This document shows, in pieces, positions 1 through 8,542 of a stretch of 64,000 nt of DNA. The notes below the pieces were generated by a model that saw nothing but the letters and a program-made list of their open reading frames with translations, was not told the origin of the DNA and ran no database searches. The stretch is from G963691885 sp963691885. Its GTDB lineage: Bacteria; Pseudomonadota; Alphaproteobacteria; UBA8366; Aestuariispiraceae. Location: the NCBI GenBank assembly GCA_963691885.1, contig OY829843.1, positions 2,914,001 through 2,978,000 of the forward strand, written 5' to 3'. Position 1 is the first letter of the stretch; the number at the start of each line of letters is the position of its first letter. The position numbers and the translations under genes were made by a program.

Positions 1-32
1 ATAGACCGACCGACCAGAGCACACAAAAAGAG

Positions 33-58
33 CGGCGCAAGGAGTTTTCTTTGCGCCG
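33..58 (-). terminator. Rho-independent terminator
   Basis: CGGCGCAA (33-40) pairs perfectly with TTGCGCCG (51-58) around a 10-nt loop. Read on the minus strand the stem is followed by a T-rich run (complement of 21-30), so it fits the end of the small membrane-protein gene at 96-290. A weaker T-rich stretch also follows on the plus strand, so it may act in both directions. Confidence 0.7.
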
Positions 59-95
59 TTTGCTTTTGGTCAGTTTTTGGTTTCAGTCTGGGAGG

Positions 96-290
96 TCAGA
101 AGGGCGCGCTGATGGACGCAACCGCGAGGCCGCCAAGGGCACCGATGGATACCAGAAGAAACGCGCCGAGATTAAACGCCAGACGGCGCATATCGGATTT
201 GCGGCCGCGGGGATAGCGGCGTCTTTCCATACCAAACGATCCCTCACGCAGTTCCCGCTGCACTTCGCTCTGTAAATCTTCCTGACGCAT
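96..290 (-). CDS. Small single-pass membrane protein, unknown function
   Basis: This 64-residue protein has a charged N-terminal half (Arg/Glu-rich, residues 1-40) followed by one hydrophobic segment (about 39-60: LGAFLLVSIGALGGLAVASI). It looks like a cytoplasmic tail with a single C-terminal anchor. The ATG at 290 is preceded by AGGA at good spacing, and a terminator follows at 33-58, which supports a real gene over the plus-strand frame that overlaps it. I do not recognise a family and no function is assigned. It stands alone and is divergent from the methyltransferase gene. Confidence 0.55.
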   Translation of the reverse strand: MRQEDLQSEVQRELREGSFGMERRRYPRGRKSDMRRLAFNLGAFLLVSIGALGGLAVASISAPF

Positions 291-385
291 GATCTGGTCC
301 TGACTGCAACTGATACTATCCCGCCATAGTCACCGGGGATTGTGGTCCCCGGATGGCAGGGCTTTGTCCTTCTAAAGGTAAAGCG

Positions 386-400
386 TTAATGACCGTTTAA
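386..400. promoter_or_regulatory. Candidate CtrA box (TTAA-N7-TTAA)
   Basis: TTAA at 386-389 and TTAA at 397-400 are separated by exactly seven bases, the full CtrA recognition pattern of alphaproteobacteria. It lies in the divergent region between the small membrane protein and the methyltransferase. One such match is not far from chance in 64 kb, so the call is tentative. Confidence 0.3.
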
Positions 401-509
401 TTAGGGGGTTGGACGGGGGCCGTCTGTGACCGCAGTCACGCGTTTACGGTTTCTTAGGGTGTTTTCGTTATTTGTTAAGGTCTTGGTGGGGAAGACCTTG
501 GGAAATGTG

Positions 510-1496
510 ATGATTAAAGCGGAAAAAACGGATCCCTATATACCGTTAAAAGCGCGGTTTATGGCCTGGTGGGAAGGCGTTGAGCCGGACGCCATGGTCG
601 AAAGCGATGCGTTACAGAGTGCGGCAGATGGTGTGGTGCCGCTCGTCGCACCGGAACAAGCCGCATCGGACCCGTCCCAGATTGAGGTTGATGTGCCGGT
701 GGGGCCTGCACCTGTCTGGTCCGAAGAGCGGATAGCCTTTTATCGTCGTCTATGGGGCAATGACGATCAGGATGACGCGATTGTGCCCGGCGGCATTGAT
801 CTGCCTCTTCGACTGGTAAAACCCATGGCGCTGACCAATCACATGCAAATGCTTGATGTCGGCTGCGGCATCGGTGGGGCCGCGCGCGCGGTTGCGGAAC
901 ATATCGGACCGCGTATCACCGGCGTTGTTGACCATCAGGAACTTATCGATCTGGGCAATGAATTGACGGCGGCGGCGCGGTTGCAAAAACAGGTCAGTCT
1001 GGAACTTACTGATTATTCTGAACTGGACTTCGGGAAGTCAAAGTATGAAGGCGCCCTGGTACGCGAGATCGCCTATCGTCAACCGGACCGTCTGGATTTT
1101 CTGCGGGCGGTGAAGAATGCCATCAAGCCGCAAGGCCATATTGTATTGACCGACCTTGTCCTTGCCACATCAGATGCGCGTGACGCAAAACCCATTCGAC
1201 GCTGGCTTGAAAAAGAATCTGCCGGTGCCGAACCAGGTGTGTTGGCCGATTACTAGGACGATCTGGCCAATTTGGGGTTTGATGTTCGTGTGGCCGAAGA
1301 TCTTAGCGGCAGTTATCAGCGATATGTTCTGAGCGCCTGGGCAAAACTGGTCGACGGGCTCGATCGCGAGGATCTCACCCGTGACTTCGTCAATATCATG
1401 ATGGTGGAAGCCGATTTCTGGCTGCGCCGAATGCGTGCTTTGGAAAGTGGGAAACTGCGCCTGATCCGGTATCACGGCATCAAGATAATCGGCTGA
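510..1496 (+). pseudogene. SAM-dependent methyltransferase interrupted by an in-frame TAG
   Basis: The frame encodes a class I methyltransferase with the SAM-binding motif LDVGCGIGG about 115 residues from the ATG at 510. An in-frame TAG at 1254-1256 stops translation after residue 248. The same frame then continues without any shift to 1496 (about 79 more residues) with normal coding character, so the protein was originally about 328 residues. One base change in an otherwise intact gene suggests recent inactivation, a sequencing error or stop readthrough. A GTG at 426 is an alternative start, but the ATG at 510 has a GGGA at reasonable spacing. Substrate unknown. The 3' end converges on the copper chaperone gene. 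Confidence 0.75.
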
Positions 1497-1514
1497 TTGT
1501 ACGACCCGACGCGG

Positions 1515-2048
1515 TCAGCTTCCTTGGTTATGGTTGTGTTTGTGGCCGCCGTGGTTATGGCCGACATGGTCCGAACCCGCCGGGCCGCGGGCGCGGGCCG
1601 ACAGAATCGGAACCATGACATTCACGTCACCCGCTTTCTCGAAGGTCAGGGTGAGGGCCAGCATTTCGCCTTCTTTGAGAGGTGCCTTTAGCCCCATTAG
1701 CATAACGTGCGGGCCACCCGGTTTCAGAACGGTCGGCGTGCCGGGCGCGACCTCAATCCCATCGACCTGACGCATTTTCATGACGTTGTTTTCCATCATA
1801 TGCGTGTGCAGTTCCGGCCGTTTTGCGGCGTCGGTTTTCACCGCGATCAGGCGATCCACGGCCTCCCCATTATTAACAAGCTCAAAATACGCTGCACCTG
1901 CCTTTGCTTTACCAATCGACGCTTTGGACCAAGGATCCACAATCATGAGATCCCCATGCTTTATCCCGTCGGCCAGGGTTAAGCTGAACGATGCGGAAAG
2001 AGCGACGAATGTGAGAAGGGCGACACGCATGGCGCGAAACAGATACAT
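1515..2048 (-). CDS. Periplasmic copper chaperone PCu(A)C
   Basis: This is a DUF461/PCu(A)C protein of 177 residues that delivers Cu(I) to cytochrome oxidase in the periplasm. An N-terminal signal peptide (MYLFRAMRVALLTFVALSAS...) is followed by the cupredoxin-like domain with the Met/His copper ligands HTHMMENNVMKM and GGPHVMLMG. The C-terminus ends in a His-rich tail (HVGHNHGGHKHNHN) that probably binds extra copper. I place the start at ATG 2048; an in-frame ATG at 2030 is possible, and the longer open frame to 2120 lacks signal-peptide character. No Sco or cox genes are adjacent. Confidence 0.9.
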   Translation of the reverse strand: MYLFRAMRVALLTFVALSASFSLTLADGIKHGDLMIVDPWSKASIGKAKAGAAYFELVNNGEAVDRLIAVKTDAAKRPELHTHMMENNVMKMRQVDGIEVAPGTPTVLKPGGPHVMLMGLKAPLKEGEMLALTLTFEKAGDVNVMVPILSARARGPAGSDHVGHNHGGHKHNHNQGS

Positions 2049-2229
2049 TTTTAAAGTCCTTGGTTTGAGTGTCAGATAAAGCAAAACGTTGGCAGATAAT
2101 ACGCTGCCAGCATTTCCCATTCACCAGAAAACTTAGGGACAAATGGCCGCAATTGCTGTGCGGTTATCGTGTCACCTTCAGGCGGCACGGGCCTGTCACT
2201 TTTTGCCGGGAATTCGCCACTCGCCGGTC

Positions 2230-2258
2230 TTGACAGTATAGGCGTCGAACCCTATGTT
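2230..2258 (+). promoter_or_regulatory. Sigma-70-type promoter for rpmJ
   Basis: TTGACA at 2230-2235, a 17-bp spacer and TATGTT at 2253-2258 form a strong housekeeping promoter about 80 bp upstream of the rpmJ ATG. The rest of 2049-2339 contains no gene that I can support. Confidence 0.6.
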
Positions 2259-2339
2259 CCACGCGCTTTCACTTATTTGCCGCGTTGGATATCGGCCTCC
2301 GGTTGGGGACGCGCTTGATTTTGCCGATGGAGAATTAAC

Positions 2340-2465
2340 ATGCGTGTTGCTAGCTCGCTGAAGACATTGAAGAAACGCCACAAGGATTGCCGCGTTATCC
2401 GCCGCAAGGGTCGCGTCTATGTCATCAACAAAACCAATCCCCGTTTCAAGGCTCGCCAGGGCTAA
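2340..2465 (+). CDS. rpmJ: 50S ribosomal protein L36
   Basis: This 41-residue protein reads [20 protein letters not shown] followed by the conserved [21 protein letters not shown]. That is the typical alphaproteobacterial L36, which binds 23S rRNA in the large subunit. It has one Cys only, so it is the zinc-free (C-) form. The ATG at 2340 follows a GGAGAATTAAC Shine-Dalgarno region. It is monocistronic, with its own promoter (2230-2258) and tandem terminators downstream. Confidence 0.95.
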   Translation: MRVASSLKTLKKRHKDCRVIRRKGRVYVINKTNPRFKARQG

Positions 2466-2506
2466 GATGACGGCGCTGGCTTGACCGGCCAGCTTCAGGA
2501 AATGGC

Positions 2507-2566
2507 AAGGCTGCACGATTGTGCGGCCTTTTGCTTTATGGGCGGCCCGGTCTGGACCGCCTTTTT
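2507..2566 (+). terminator. Tandem terminators after rpmJ
   Basis: Hairpin 1 (2507-2530) pairs AAGGC/GCCTT and GCAC/GTGC around GATT and is followed by TTGCTTT. Hairpin 2 (2541-2561) pairs GGCGG/CCGCC and is followed by TTTTT at 2562-2566. Both read on the plus strand and insulate rpmJ from glcDEF. Confidence 0.75.
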
Positions 2567-2597
2567 GCTTTTCCCATCCAAAAAATGCTGATATGGA

Positions 2598-2614
2598 AAT
2601 TGGTATTACCAATT
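2598..2614. promoter_or_regulatory. GntR/FadR-subfamily operator upstream of glcDEF
   Basis: AATTGGTATTACCAATT is a perfect 17-bp palindrome containing TGGT-N3-ACCA, the half-site pattern bound by PdhR, LldR and GlcC. It lies 67 bp upstream of the glcD start. Glycolate or lactate regulation by a GlcC- or LldR-like factor is inferred; no such regulator gene is in the window. Confidence 0.65.
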
Positions 2615-2680
2615 CTGCCAAAGTCAGAGTGCGCTAGGGTTCGCAAAGGGGAACTTCAGCGTCAGATCAGGAGAAAACAG

Positions 2681-4171
2681 ATGGAAATGCCGGCACCGGA
2701 TCAGGATGTCATCAATCGACGGGAGTCGATTGCTGATGATCTCAAGGCACTCGTTCCAGGGCCGGGAGGCGTCATCGTCGATGAGGATGAGCGTCGACCC
2801 TGGGAGAGCGACGGTCTGACAGCCTATCGGATCCAGCCGCTGGTCGTTGTGCTGCCTGAAACGGTGGCTGAGGTTGCGGCGGTTCTGCGGTACTGCCATG
2901 ACAACGGGATCAAGGTCGTGCCGCGCGGGGCAGGGACGTCCCTGTCGGGTGGTGCCTTGCCGCTGCAGGATGGTATTCTGCTGGGTCTCGGCAAGTTTAA
3001 CCGGATCTTGGAAGTCGATTACGACAACCGTTGCGCGCGCGTGCAGCCTGGCGTCACCAATCTGGCGATTACCAAGGCGGTTGAGGCGGACGGCTATTAC
3101 TATGCACCTGATCCGTCGAGCCAGATTGCCTGCTCCATCGGCGGCAATGTTGCCGAGAATTCCGGCGGGGTTCACTGTCTCAAATACGGACTGACGACGA
3201 ACAACCTTCTGGGGCTGGAAATTGTCACCCTGGATGGGGAGGTGATCCGCATCGGCGGAAAGCATCTGGATGCTGAGGGGTATGACCTGATGGGGATCCT
3301 GACCGGGTCCGAAGGGTTGCTCGGTGTCGTGACAGAGGTCACCGTCCGCATTCTGCGCTCACCTGAAACGGCCCGTGCGTTGTTGATCGGCTTTGACAGC
3401 AGTGAAGCGGCTGGCGATTGCGTGGCAAAGGTCATCGGGGCGGGGATCATTCCAGGCGGCATGGAGATGATGGACAAATACGCGATCCATGCGGCTGAAG
3501 ATTTTGTGCAGGCTGGTTATCCGCTGGATGTTGATGCGTTGCTGATCGTCGAACTGGACGGTCCCGCGCAAGAGGTCGACTATCTGATTGATCGGGTGAA
3601 GGTGATTGCCGATGACTGTGGGGCGCGATCCGTCCGGATCTCCGAGAGTGAACAGGAACGCCTCAGTTTCTGGGCCGGGCGCAAGGCCGCTTTCCCGGCC
3701 GTTGGACGCATTTCACCGGACTATTACTGCATGGATGGAACGATCCCGCGCAACCAGTTGCCAACGGTTCTGACACGTATGGCGAAACTGTCGGATCAAT
3801 ATGGGCTGCGCGTCGCCAATGTATTCCATGCGGGGGACGGCAATCTGCATCCGCTGATCCTGTATGATGCGAATATCCCGGGTGAGTTGGAAAAGGCAGA
3901 GGATTTCGGGTCGGACATTCTGCGCCTCTGCGTTGAGGTTGGCGGGGTGCTGACGGGTGAGCATGGTGTTGGTGTTGAGAAGCGCGACCTGATGCCCGAA
4001 ATGTTCAACGAAACCGATCTCGACCATCAGATGCGCCTCAAATGCGCCTTTGATCCGGATGGTTTGCTGAACCCGGGCAAGGTCTTCCCGCAGCTGCGGC
4101 GCTGTGCAGAGCTGGGCCGCATGCATATCCATAAAGGCAAAATGCCATTTCCGGATATTCCCCGGTTCTGA
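2681..4171 (+). CDS. glcD: Glycolate oxidase subunit GlcD (FAD-linked)
   Basis: This 496-residue FAD-binding subunit oxidises glycolate to glyoxylate at the inner membrane together with GlcE and GlcF. The VAO-type FAD domain shows the PP-loop PRGAGTSLSGGA (residues 81-92) and SIGGNVAENSGGVHCLKYG (152-170). The C-terminal FAD-linked oxidase domain has HAGDGNLHPL, TGEHGVGVEK and NPGKVFP. The length matches E. coli GlcD (about 499). I chose ATG 2681 because AGGAG lies 8 nt upstream and homology starts there; the longer open frame runs back through the rpmJ terminators. It is the first gene of a tight glcDEF operon (18-bp gap to glcE), probably controlled by the operator at 2598-2614. Confidence 0.95.
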   Translation: MEMPAPDQDVINRRESIADDLKALVPGPGGVIVDEDERRPWESDGLTAYRIQPLVVVLPETVAEVAAVLRYCHDNGIKVVPRGAGTSLSGGALPLQDGILLGLGKFNRILEVDYDNRCARVQPGVTNLAITKAVEADGYYYAPDPSSQIACSIGGNVAENSGGVHCLKYGLTTNNLLGLEIVTLDGEVIRIGGKHLDAEGYDLMGILTGSEGLLGVVTEVTVRILRSPETARALLIGFDSSEAAGDCVAKVIGAGIIPGGMEMMDKYAIHAAEDFVQAGYPLDVDALLIVELDGPAQEVDYLIDRVKVIADDCGARSVRISESEQERLSFWAGRKAAFPAVGRISPDYYCMDGTIPRNQLPTVLTRMAKLSDQYGLRVANVFHAGDGNLHPLILYDANIPGELEKAEDFGSDILRLCVEVGGVLTGEHGVGVEKRDLMPEMFNETDLDHQMRLKCAFDPDGLLNPGKVFPQLRRCAELGRMHIHKGKMPFPDIPRF

Positions 4172-4189
4172 TGGGGTGAGGGGATAGAG

Positions 4190-5413
4190 ATGAGCAATTT
4201 TGCACCTGAAAATGCACAACAGGTTTTGGATGCGGTCGCCTGGGCCGTATCGGAAGGCGCACCCCTGCAGGTCCGGGGCAGCAATTCCAAATCCGCGATC
4301 GGCAGGCCGGTGAATACGGAGCATGAGATCAACACCTCGAACCTGACAGGCATTCGCCTCTACGAACCGGAAGAACTGATTCTTCAGGCGGAAGCGGGCA
4401 CCACAATGGCCGAGATTGAAGCCGCGCTGGATGAAAAGAATCAGCAACTGGCTTTTGAGCCAATGGATCTGGGACCGTTGCTGCAGGGCGAATCCGGTAC
4501 CGGAACGCTGGGCGGTGTAATCGCCGGAAACCTGTCCGGGCCAAGACGCATTCGCGTTGGTGCGGCACGGGATCACCTGCTGGGTTTTGATGCTGTCTCC
4601 GGTCGGGGGGAGGCGTTCAAGTCCGGCGGTCGTGTCATGAAAAACGTCACGGGCTACGACCTGTGTAAATTGATGTGCGGCTCTTGGGGCACGCTCGGCG
4701 TGATGACCCGGTTGACGGTCAAGGTTCTGCCGAGGGCTGAGAAAGAACGCACGGTTCTGGTCCATACCGATGATCGTCAACAGGCGGTTGCTATCATGCG
4801 GGACGGGCTGAACGCGCCCTATGATGTGACCGGCGCGTGCTGGGTGCCAAGGAGCGTGACCGCGCGCATAGATGTTGAACATGTGACAGGGACCGATACG
4901 GGGCTGGTTGCCCTGCGTCTTGAAGGGCCTGATGTTTCCGTATCCTACCGGGCGGCGCAGATGCGTGAACTCTTGAAGGATTACGGCAAGACAGATGAAT
5001 TGCATACCAGCAATGGTCGGAAATTCTGGCCCGCCATCCGGGATGTTCAACCTTTTGCGAAGCCAGGGGATGAGCGTGTCGTCTGGCGCATTTCTGTTGC
5101 ACCGTCGGAGGCACCATCGATCCTGGAAAAGCTCAACGGGTTGAGCGGGGCAGAGGCTTTCATGGATTGGGGTGGCGGCCTGGTCTGGCTGGCGCTTGAT
5201 ATGCCGTCAGACGGTGGTGCCGATGACGTCCGCGCGGCGGTGGCAGGTTTTGGTGGTCATGCAACACTGATCCGCGGGTCCCAAGCCCTGCGTGGCGCCG
5301 TTCCTGTTTTTCAGCCGCTGAGCCCTGGCGTGAAAAAACTGACCGAACGCATCAAAGCAAGTTTTGACCCCGATCGGGTATTGAACCCCGGGCGCATGTA
5401 TGACGGCCTTTAA
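4190..5413 (+). CDS. glcE: Glycolate oxidase subunit GlcE (FAD-binding)
   Basis: This 407-residue paralogue of GlcD carries the FAD-binding half-domain with the glycine-rich segment GTLGGVIAGNLSGPRRIRVG and GRVMKNVTGYDLCKLMCGSWGT, both typical of GlcE. It ends in NPGRMYDGL. GlcE is needed with GlcD and GlcF for electron transfer from glycolate to the quinone pool. It sits between glcD (18-bp gap) and glcF (20-bp gap), with an AGGGG-type Shine-Dalgarno before the ATG. Confidence 0.95.
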   Translation: MSNFAPENAQQVLDAVAWAVSEGAPLQVRGSNSKSAIGRPVNTEHEINTSNLTGIRLYEPEELILQAEAGTTMAEIEAALDEKNQQLAFEPMDLGPLLQGESGTGTLGGVIAGNLSGPRRIRVGAARDHLLGFDAVSGRGEAFKSGGRVMKNVTGYDLCKLMCGSWGTLGVMTRLTVKVLPRAEKERTVLVHTDDRQQAVAIMRDGLNAPYDVTGACWVPRSVTARIDVEHVTGTDTGLVALRLEGPDVSVSYRAAQMRELLKDYGKTDELHTSNGRKFWPAIRDVQPFAKPGDERVVWRISVAPSEAPSILEKLNGLSGAEAFMDWGGGLVWLALDMPSDGGADDVRAAVAGFGGHATLIRGSQALRGAVPVFQPLSPGVKKLTERIKASFDPDRVLNPGRMYDGL

Positions 5414-5433
5414 GGGTTTGGAGTTGATCTGAA

Positions 5434-6756
5434 ATGCAAACCAATTTCTCTCTCGCACAACTGGCCGATCCCGACATTCAGGAAGCGGACAAGATCCTGC
5501 GCAATTGCGTGCATTGCGGGTTTTGCACGGCGACCTGTCCGACATTTGTCACACTGGGGGACGAACTCGACTCCCCGCGCGGCCGGATCTATCAGATCAA
5601 GGATATGCTGGAGACGAGCAAACCGGCACCCGCCAGTGTTGTGAAACATATTGACCGGTGTTTGTCCTGTCTCAGCTGTATGACGACCTGTCCGTCGGGC
5701 GTGCATTACATGCATCTGGTAGATCAGGCGCGTTCCTATATCCGCAAGACGTTCACACGGGACCCGGTAGACCGTTTCATGCGGGCTGTCCTCTCCAAAG
5801 TTTTGCCGAACCCGACGCTTTTCCGTTTTGCGCTTTTGGGTGCCTGGGTTGCGCGGCCCCTGGCCGGGCTGGCCGGCGCGATCAATCCTCGGTTTGGCGC
5901 GATGCTGCGCCTTGCCCCCACGCGGATTGAAAAACCATCCCTCGTCGATATCCCGCAGGTGTTCCCGGCGGAGGGTACCCGGCGTGGACGCGTTGCCGTG
6001 CTCTCCGGTTGTGCCCAACCTGTTTTGAAACCCGGCATCAATGAGGCAACCATTCGCCTGCTCAACCGGATCGGGGTCGAGGTCGTCGTTGCAGAGGGCG
6101 CTGGCTGCTGCGGTGCGCTGGTCCATCATATGGGGGATGAAGATCTCAGCCATAGCCAGGCGGCGGCGAACATCCGTGCCTGGATCAAGGCCCATCGTGA
6201 AGACCCTCTGGATGCGGTTGTGATCAATGCGTCTGGCTGTGGCACGACGGTTAAAGACTATGGGTATATGTTCCGCAACTCAGCGGATATGGCCGGGGAC
6301 GCGGCTGAGATTTCTGCGCTGACTAAAGACGTGACCGAGTTCCTGACGGACTTTGGCCTTCCGGAGGCACCGAGTGCTGAGGGCGCAACCAAGCCGATCC
6401 GGGTTGCCTATCACTCCGCCTGTTCCATGCAGCATGGCCAGAAGATTACGACTCTGCCCAAGAAACTGCTCAAACAGGCCGGTTTTGAGGTTGTGGACCC
6501 GCTGGAAGGGCATCTGTGCTGCGGCTCTGCCGGTACCTATAACATTATGCAGCCGGAACTGGCGGGTAAACTCCGCGATCGCAAGGTCGCCAATATTGAA
6601 CGCACCCAGCCGGACATTATCGCAACCGGCAATATTGGCTGCATGACGCAAATTGCAGGCGGTACCGATATCCCGATCCTGCACACAATCGAATTGCTGG
6701 ACTGGCGCTATGGCGGCCCCAGGACCCGCGCGATCGAGGACCTGCCAGGCGTCTAA
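5434..6756 (+). CDS. glcF: Glycolate oxidase iron-sulfur subunit GlcF
   Basis: This 440-residue protein has two 4Fe-4S ferredoxin motifs, CVHCGFCTATCP (Cys 25/28/31/35) and CLSCLSCMTTCP (Cys 76/79/82/86). Two CCG heterodisulfide-reductase-type domains follow (GAGCCGALVHH and HLCCGSAGTYN). It passes electrons from the flavin subunits to quinone at the membrane. Last gene of the operon; no convincing terminator is visible in 6757-6946, which I see as non-coding. Confidence 0.95.
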   Translation: MQTNFSLAQLADPDIQEADKILRNCVHCGFCTATCPTFVTLGDELDSPRGRIYQIKDMLETSKPAPASVVKHIDRCLSCLSCMTTCPSGVHYMHLVDQARSYIRKTFTRDPVDRFMRAVLSKVLPNPTLFRFALLGAWVARPLAGLAGAINPRFGAMLRLAPTRIEKPSLVDIPQVFPAEGTRRGRVAVLSGCAQPVLKPGINEATIRLLNRIGVEVVVAEGAGCCGALVHHMGDEDLSHSQAAANIRAWIKAHREDPLDAVVINASGCGTTVKDYGYMFRNSADMAGDAAEISALTKDVTEFLTDFGLPEAPSAEGATKPIRVAYHSACSMQHGQKITTLPKKLLKQAGFEVVDPLEGHLCCGSAGTYNIMQPELAGKLRDRKVANIERTQPDIIATGNIGCMTQIAGGTDIPILHTIELLDWRYGGPRTRAIEDLPGV

Positions 6757-6946
6757 AGCGGGTGAGGCTTTTGGGTCAGACCTTCCAGGTTTGTTGAACT
6801 TTGTGATTGCTTATTGAGCAAAGGTCTAGGGCCCGCTCAATCCAACAGTTGTCGTCCATCAAGATGCAGTGAAGGGCGCCGGACTCGTAGGGCCATAGTC
6901 TTCGGCCAAAAAAAATTTCAACTATTACACAATACCGGCTAAGAAG

Positions 6947-7360
6947 TTAGCGCGGTATCATAAACTTCAAAAAGAGTGTCAATCCAATCAGAAAGGCAAA
7001 CCCTGAAATCGCGCACGCCCATCTCATAGCGACCAAAGGTGTGGGCAACCATGTGCGCAATGGCAAGTGATGGCGGCTGAAAGCGGCGATCATCGCGACT
7101 ACTGGCAAGTGCAAGAAGAACAGGCTATCGAGCCAATGCTCAAGCATAGGCTCGATAGAAATATCGTCACGCCAATGGTAAAAAGGATAAATGGTAATGA
7201 AGAAAAATACTGCCAGAAACTGGCCGCGCCATGCATACTTAATGAACAATAGAACAGACAAGACACAGGTAAGTGTCAGTAGAGCCGCAGGATAAGTGCT
7301 CCTTGACCATAAGAAGGATACAAATGATGGAATGAAGAATGCCACTGATAAAGTCAGCAA
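6947..7360 (-). CDS. Small polytopic membrane protein beside the IS66-split gene; candidate immunity-type protein
   Basis: This frame of about 137 residues contains four to five hydrophobic segments (about residues 3-19, 25-43, 48-63, 76-94 and 111-134). The region is more AT-rich than the window. I do not recognise a family. It lies directly downstream, on the same strand, of the LexA-controlled gene split by IS66. A small multi-pass membrane protein next to an SOS-regulated toxin-like gene recalls bacteriocin immunity proteins, but this is inference. The start is doubtful: the open frame begins at a TTG with no good ribosome site. A neighbouring frame starting at ATG 7418 (MKKKRQRNTTSSREACVRIF) would fuse with it if one T near 7360 were removed, so a frameshift is possible. 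Confidence 0.45.
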   Translation of the reverse strand: MLTLSVAFFIPSFVSFLWSRSTYPAALLTLTCVLSVLLFIKYAWRGQFLAVFFFITIYPFYHWRDDISIEPMLEHWLDSLFFLHLPVVAMIAAFSRHHLPLRTWLPTPLVAMRWACAISGFAFLIGLTLFLKFMIPR

Positions 7361-7481
7361 ATATGCGGACGCAAGCTTCCCTACTAGATGTTGTATTCCG
7401 TTGTCTCTTTTTTTTCATGTGATAGCAATGGCCGGTCATGTTTCATTTTCGCGAGGTAATTTGAAAATATCAAAAGTTGCG

Positions 7482-7688
7482 TCAGTTCGGACCTTCCTGA
7501 AGCACAGACGAATCTTCAACGTCTTGCCAGTCGGAATCCTCGAGAATTAGGCGGTTACCTTCGCGCCGGTAATTTAAGGTCATCTTTTGTCGCCACTCGC
7601 TTTTCATGGTGTAGACGTGAGCCTCACCATCTGCGATAGCTTGGTTTGCTAGGTCACTGCCTACGCCATCTTCAAAGTCGTATACATC
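7482..7688 (-). pseudogene. 3' remnant of the gene split by IS66
   Basis: These 69 codons (DVYDFEDGVGSDLANQ... ending LQEGPN and stop) are the C-terminus of the protein whose first part lies at 10104-11335. The first eight bases are the target duplication TATACATC. Deleting IS66 and one duplication copy joins the halves in frame at ...HEWSDVYDFEDG, giving about 476 residues. The fragment now has no start or ribosome site of its own, except for a chance fusion to bases inside the IS. Confidence 0.85.
7681..7688. repeat. IS66 target-site duplication, left copy
   Basis: TATACATC immediately precedes the left inverted repeat and matches 10104-10111 exactly; 8 bp is the size normal for the IS66 family. 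Confidence 0.95.
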
Positions 7689-7776
7689 GTGTCCGTCCGG
7701 TGAACCCGCTCTTTTCTGAGCGGAAGGATTGGCGCTAGTGTCCGGCATTGATAGTGGACACCAAGGGTACATCGTG

Positions 7777-8136
7777 ATGGCAGCGAAGCGTCGGTTTTGG
7801 TCGACTGAAGAGAAGCGTTCCATTTGTTTACAGGCGTCGGTTCCTGGTGTTTCGGTTGCGCAGGTTGCACAGCGTTATTCGATGAATGCGAACTTGATTT
7901 TTAAATGGCTGCGTGACGCGCGGTTTGCCCCGGATGGGGAGGAGCGTCATGATGCGGTGTTTCTGCCGATGATGGTTTCCGCGCCGGTCCGAGCGGAGAT
8001 GGAGGTAGCAGCGGATGGGCCACCGACATTTGGGACTGCGGTTCGTATCGAACTGGCTGGTGGTCACCAGGTTGTTGCCGAGGGTGGTTTTGATCCGGAT
8101 GCTTTGGGGCGTTTGCTGAAGGTGTGGCTGTCATGA
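7777..8136 (+). CDS. tnpA: IS66 accessory protein TnpA
   Basis: This 119-residue TnpA begins [20 protein letters not shown], with a helix-turn-helix of the IS3/IS66 OrfA type ([20 protein letters not shown]). It is needed with TnpB and TnpC for transposition and probably binds the IS ends. I chose the ATG at 7777, where similarity to the family starts; the frame is open back to 7729. Its stop overlaps the tnpB start (ATGA at 8133), which implies translational coupling. Confidence 0.9.
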   Translation: MAAKRRFWSTEEKRSICLQASVPGVSVAQVAQRYSMNANLIFKWLRDARFAPDGEERHDAVFLPMMVSAPVRAEMEVAADGPPTFGTAVRIELAGGHQVVAEGGFDPDALGRLLKVWLS

Positions 8137-8480
8137 TCCCGGTGCCGGTGAACACACGGGTATGGCTTGCGGCCGGTGTGACGGACATGCGCAAAGGGTT
8201 TGCCGGTCTGTCGGCTCTGGCGGAGCGTGTCCTGGGCCAAGATCCCTATTCGAGCCACCTGTTCGTGTTCCGTGGACGGCGCGGCGATCTGATCAAGATC
8301 ATCTGGTGGGACGGCCAGGGGGCATGTTTGTTCGCCAAGCGGCTGGAGAAGGGCCGGTTCGTGTGGCCGTCTCCGGCGGACGGCAAGGTCGGCGTGACGG
8401 CGGCCCAACTCGCCATGCTGCTGGAAGGAATTGACTGGCGCATGCCGGCTCGGACCTGGCGTCCCCTGACCGTGGGATAG
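8133..8480 (+). CDS. tnpB: IS66 accessory protein TnpB (Orf2)
   Basis: This 115-residue protein has the family signature [14 protein letters not shown] and [20 protein letters not shown]. TnpB is a conserved IS66 protein of unknown biochemical role that is required for transposition. Its ATG overlaps the tnpA stop. Tip and length match the family norm. Confidence 0.95.
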   Translation: MIPVPVNTRVWLAAGVTDMRKGFAGLSALAERVLGQDPYSSHLFVFRGRRGDLIKIIWWDGQGACLFAKRLEKGRFVWPSPADGKVGVTAAQLAMLLEGIDWRMPARTWRPLTVG

Positions 8481-8542
8481 GTCCATTAAACGAAGAACTG
8501 GATCGGTTGCGGATTCCCTTTGCAGGGTGTTTCTGCTATACG

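Noticed and set aside
3713..5050. 445-codon minus-strand frame opposite glcD and glcE
   Set aside because: It crosses the boundary of two certain genes and has no family features; it arises from GC-rich codon bias.
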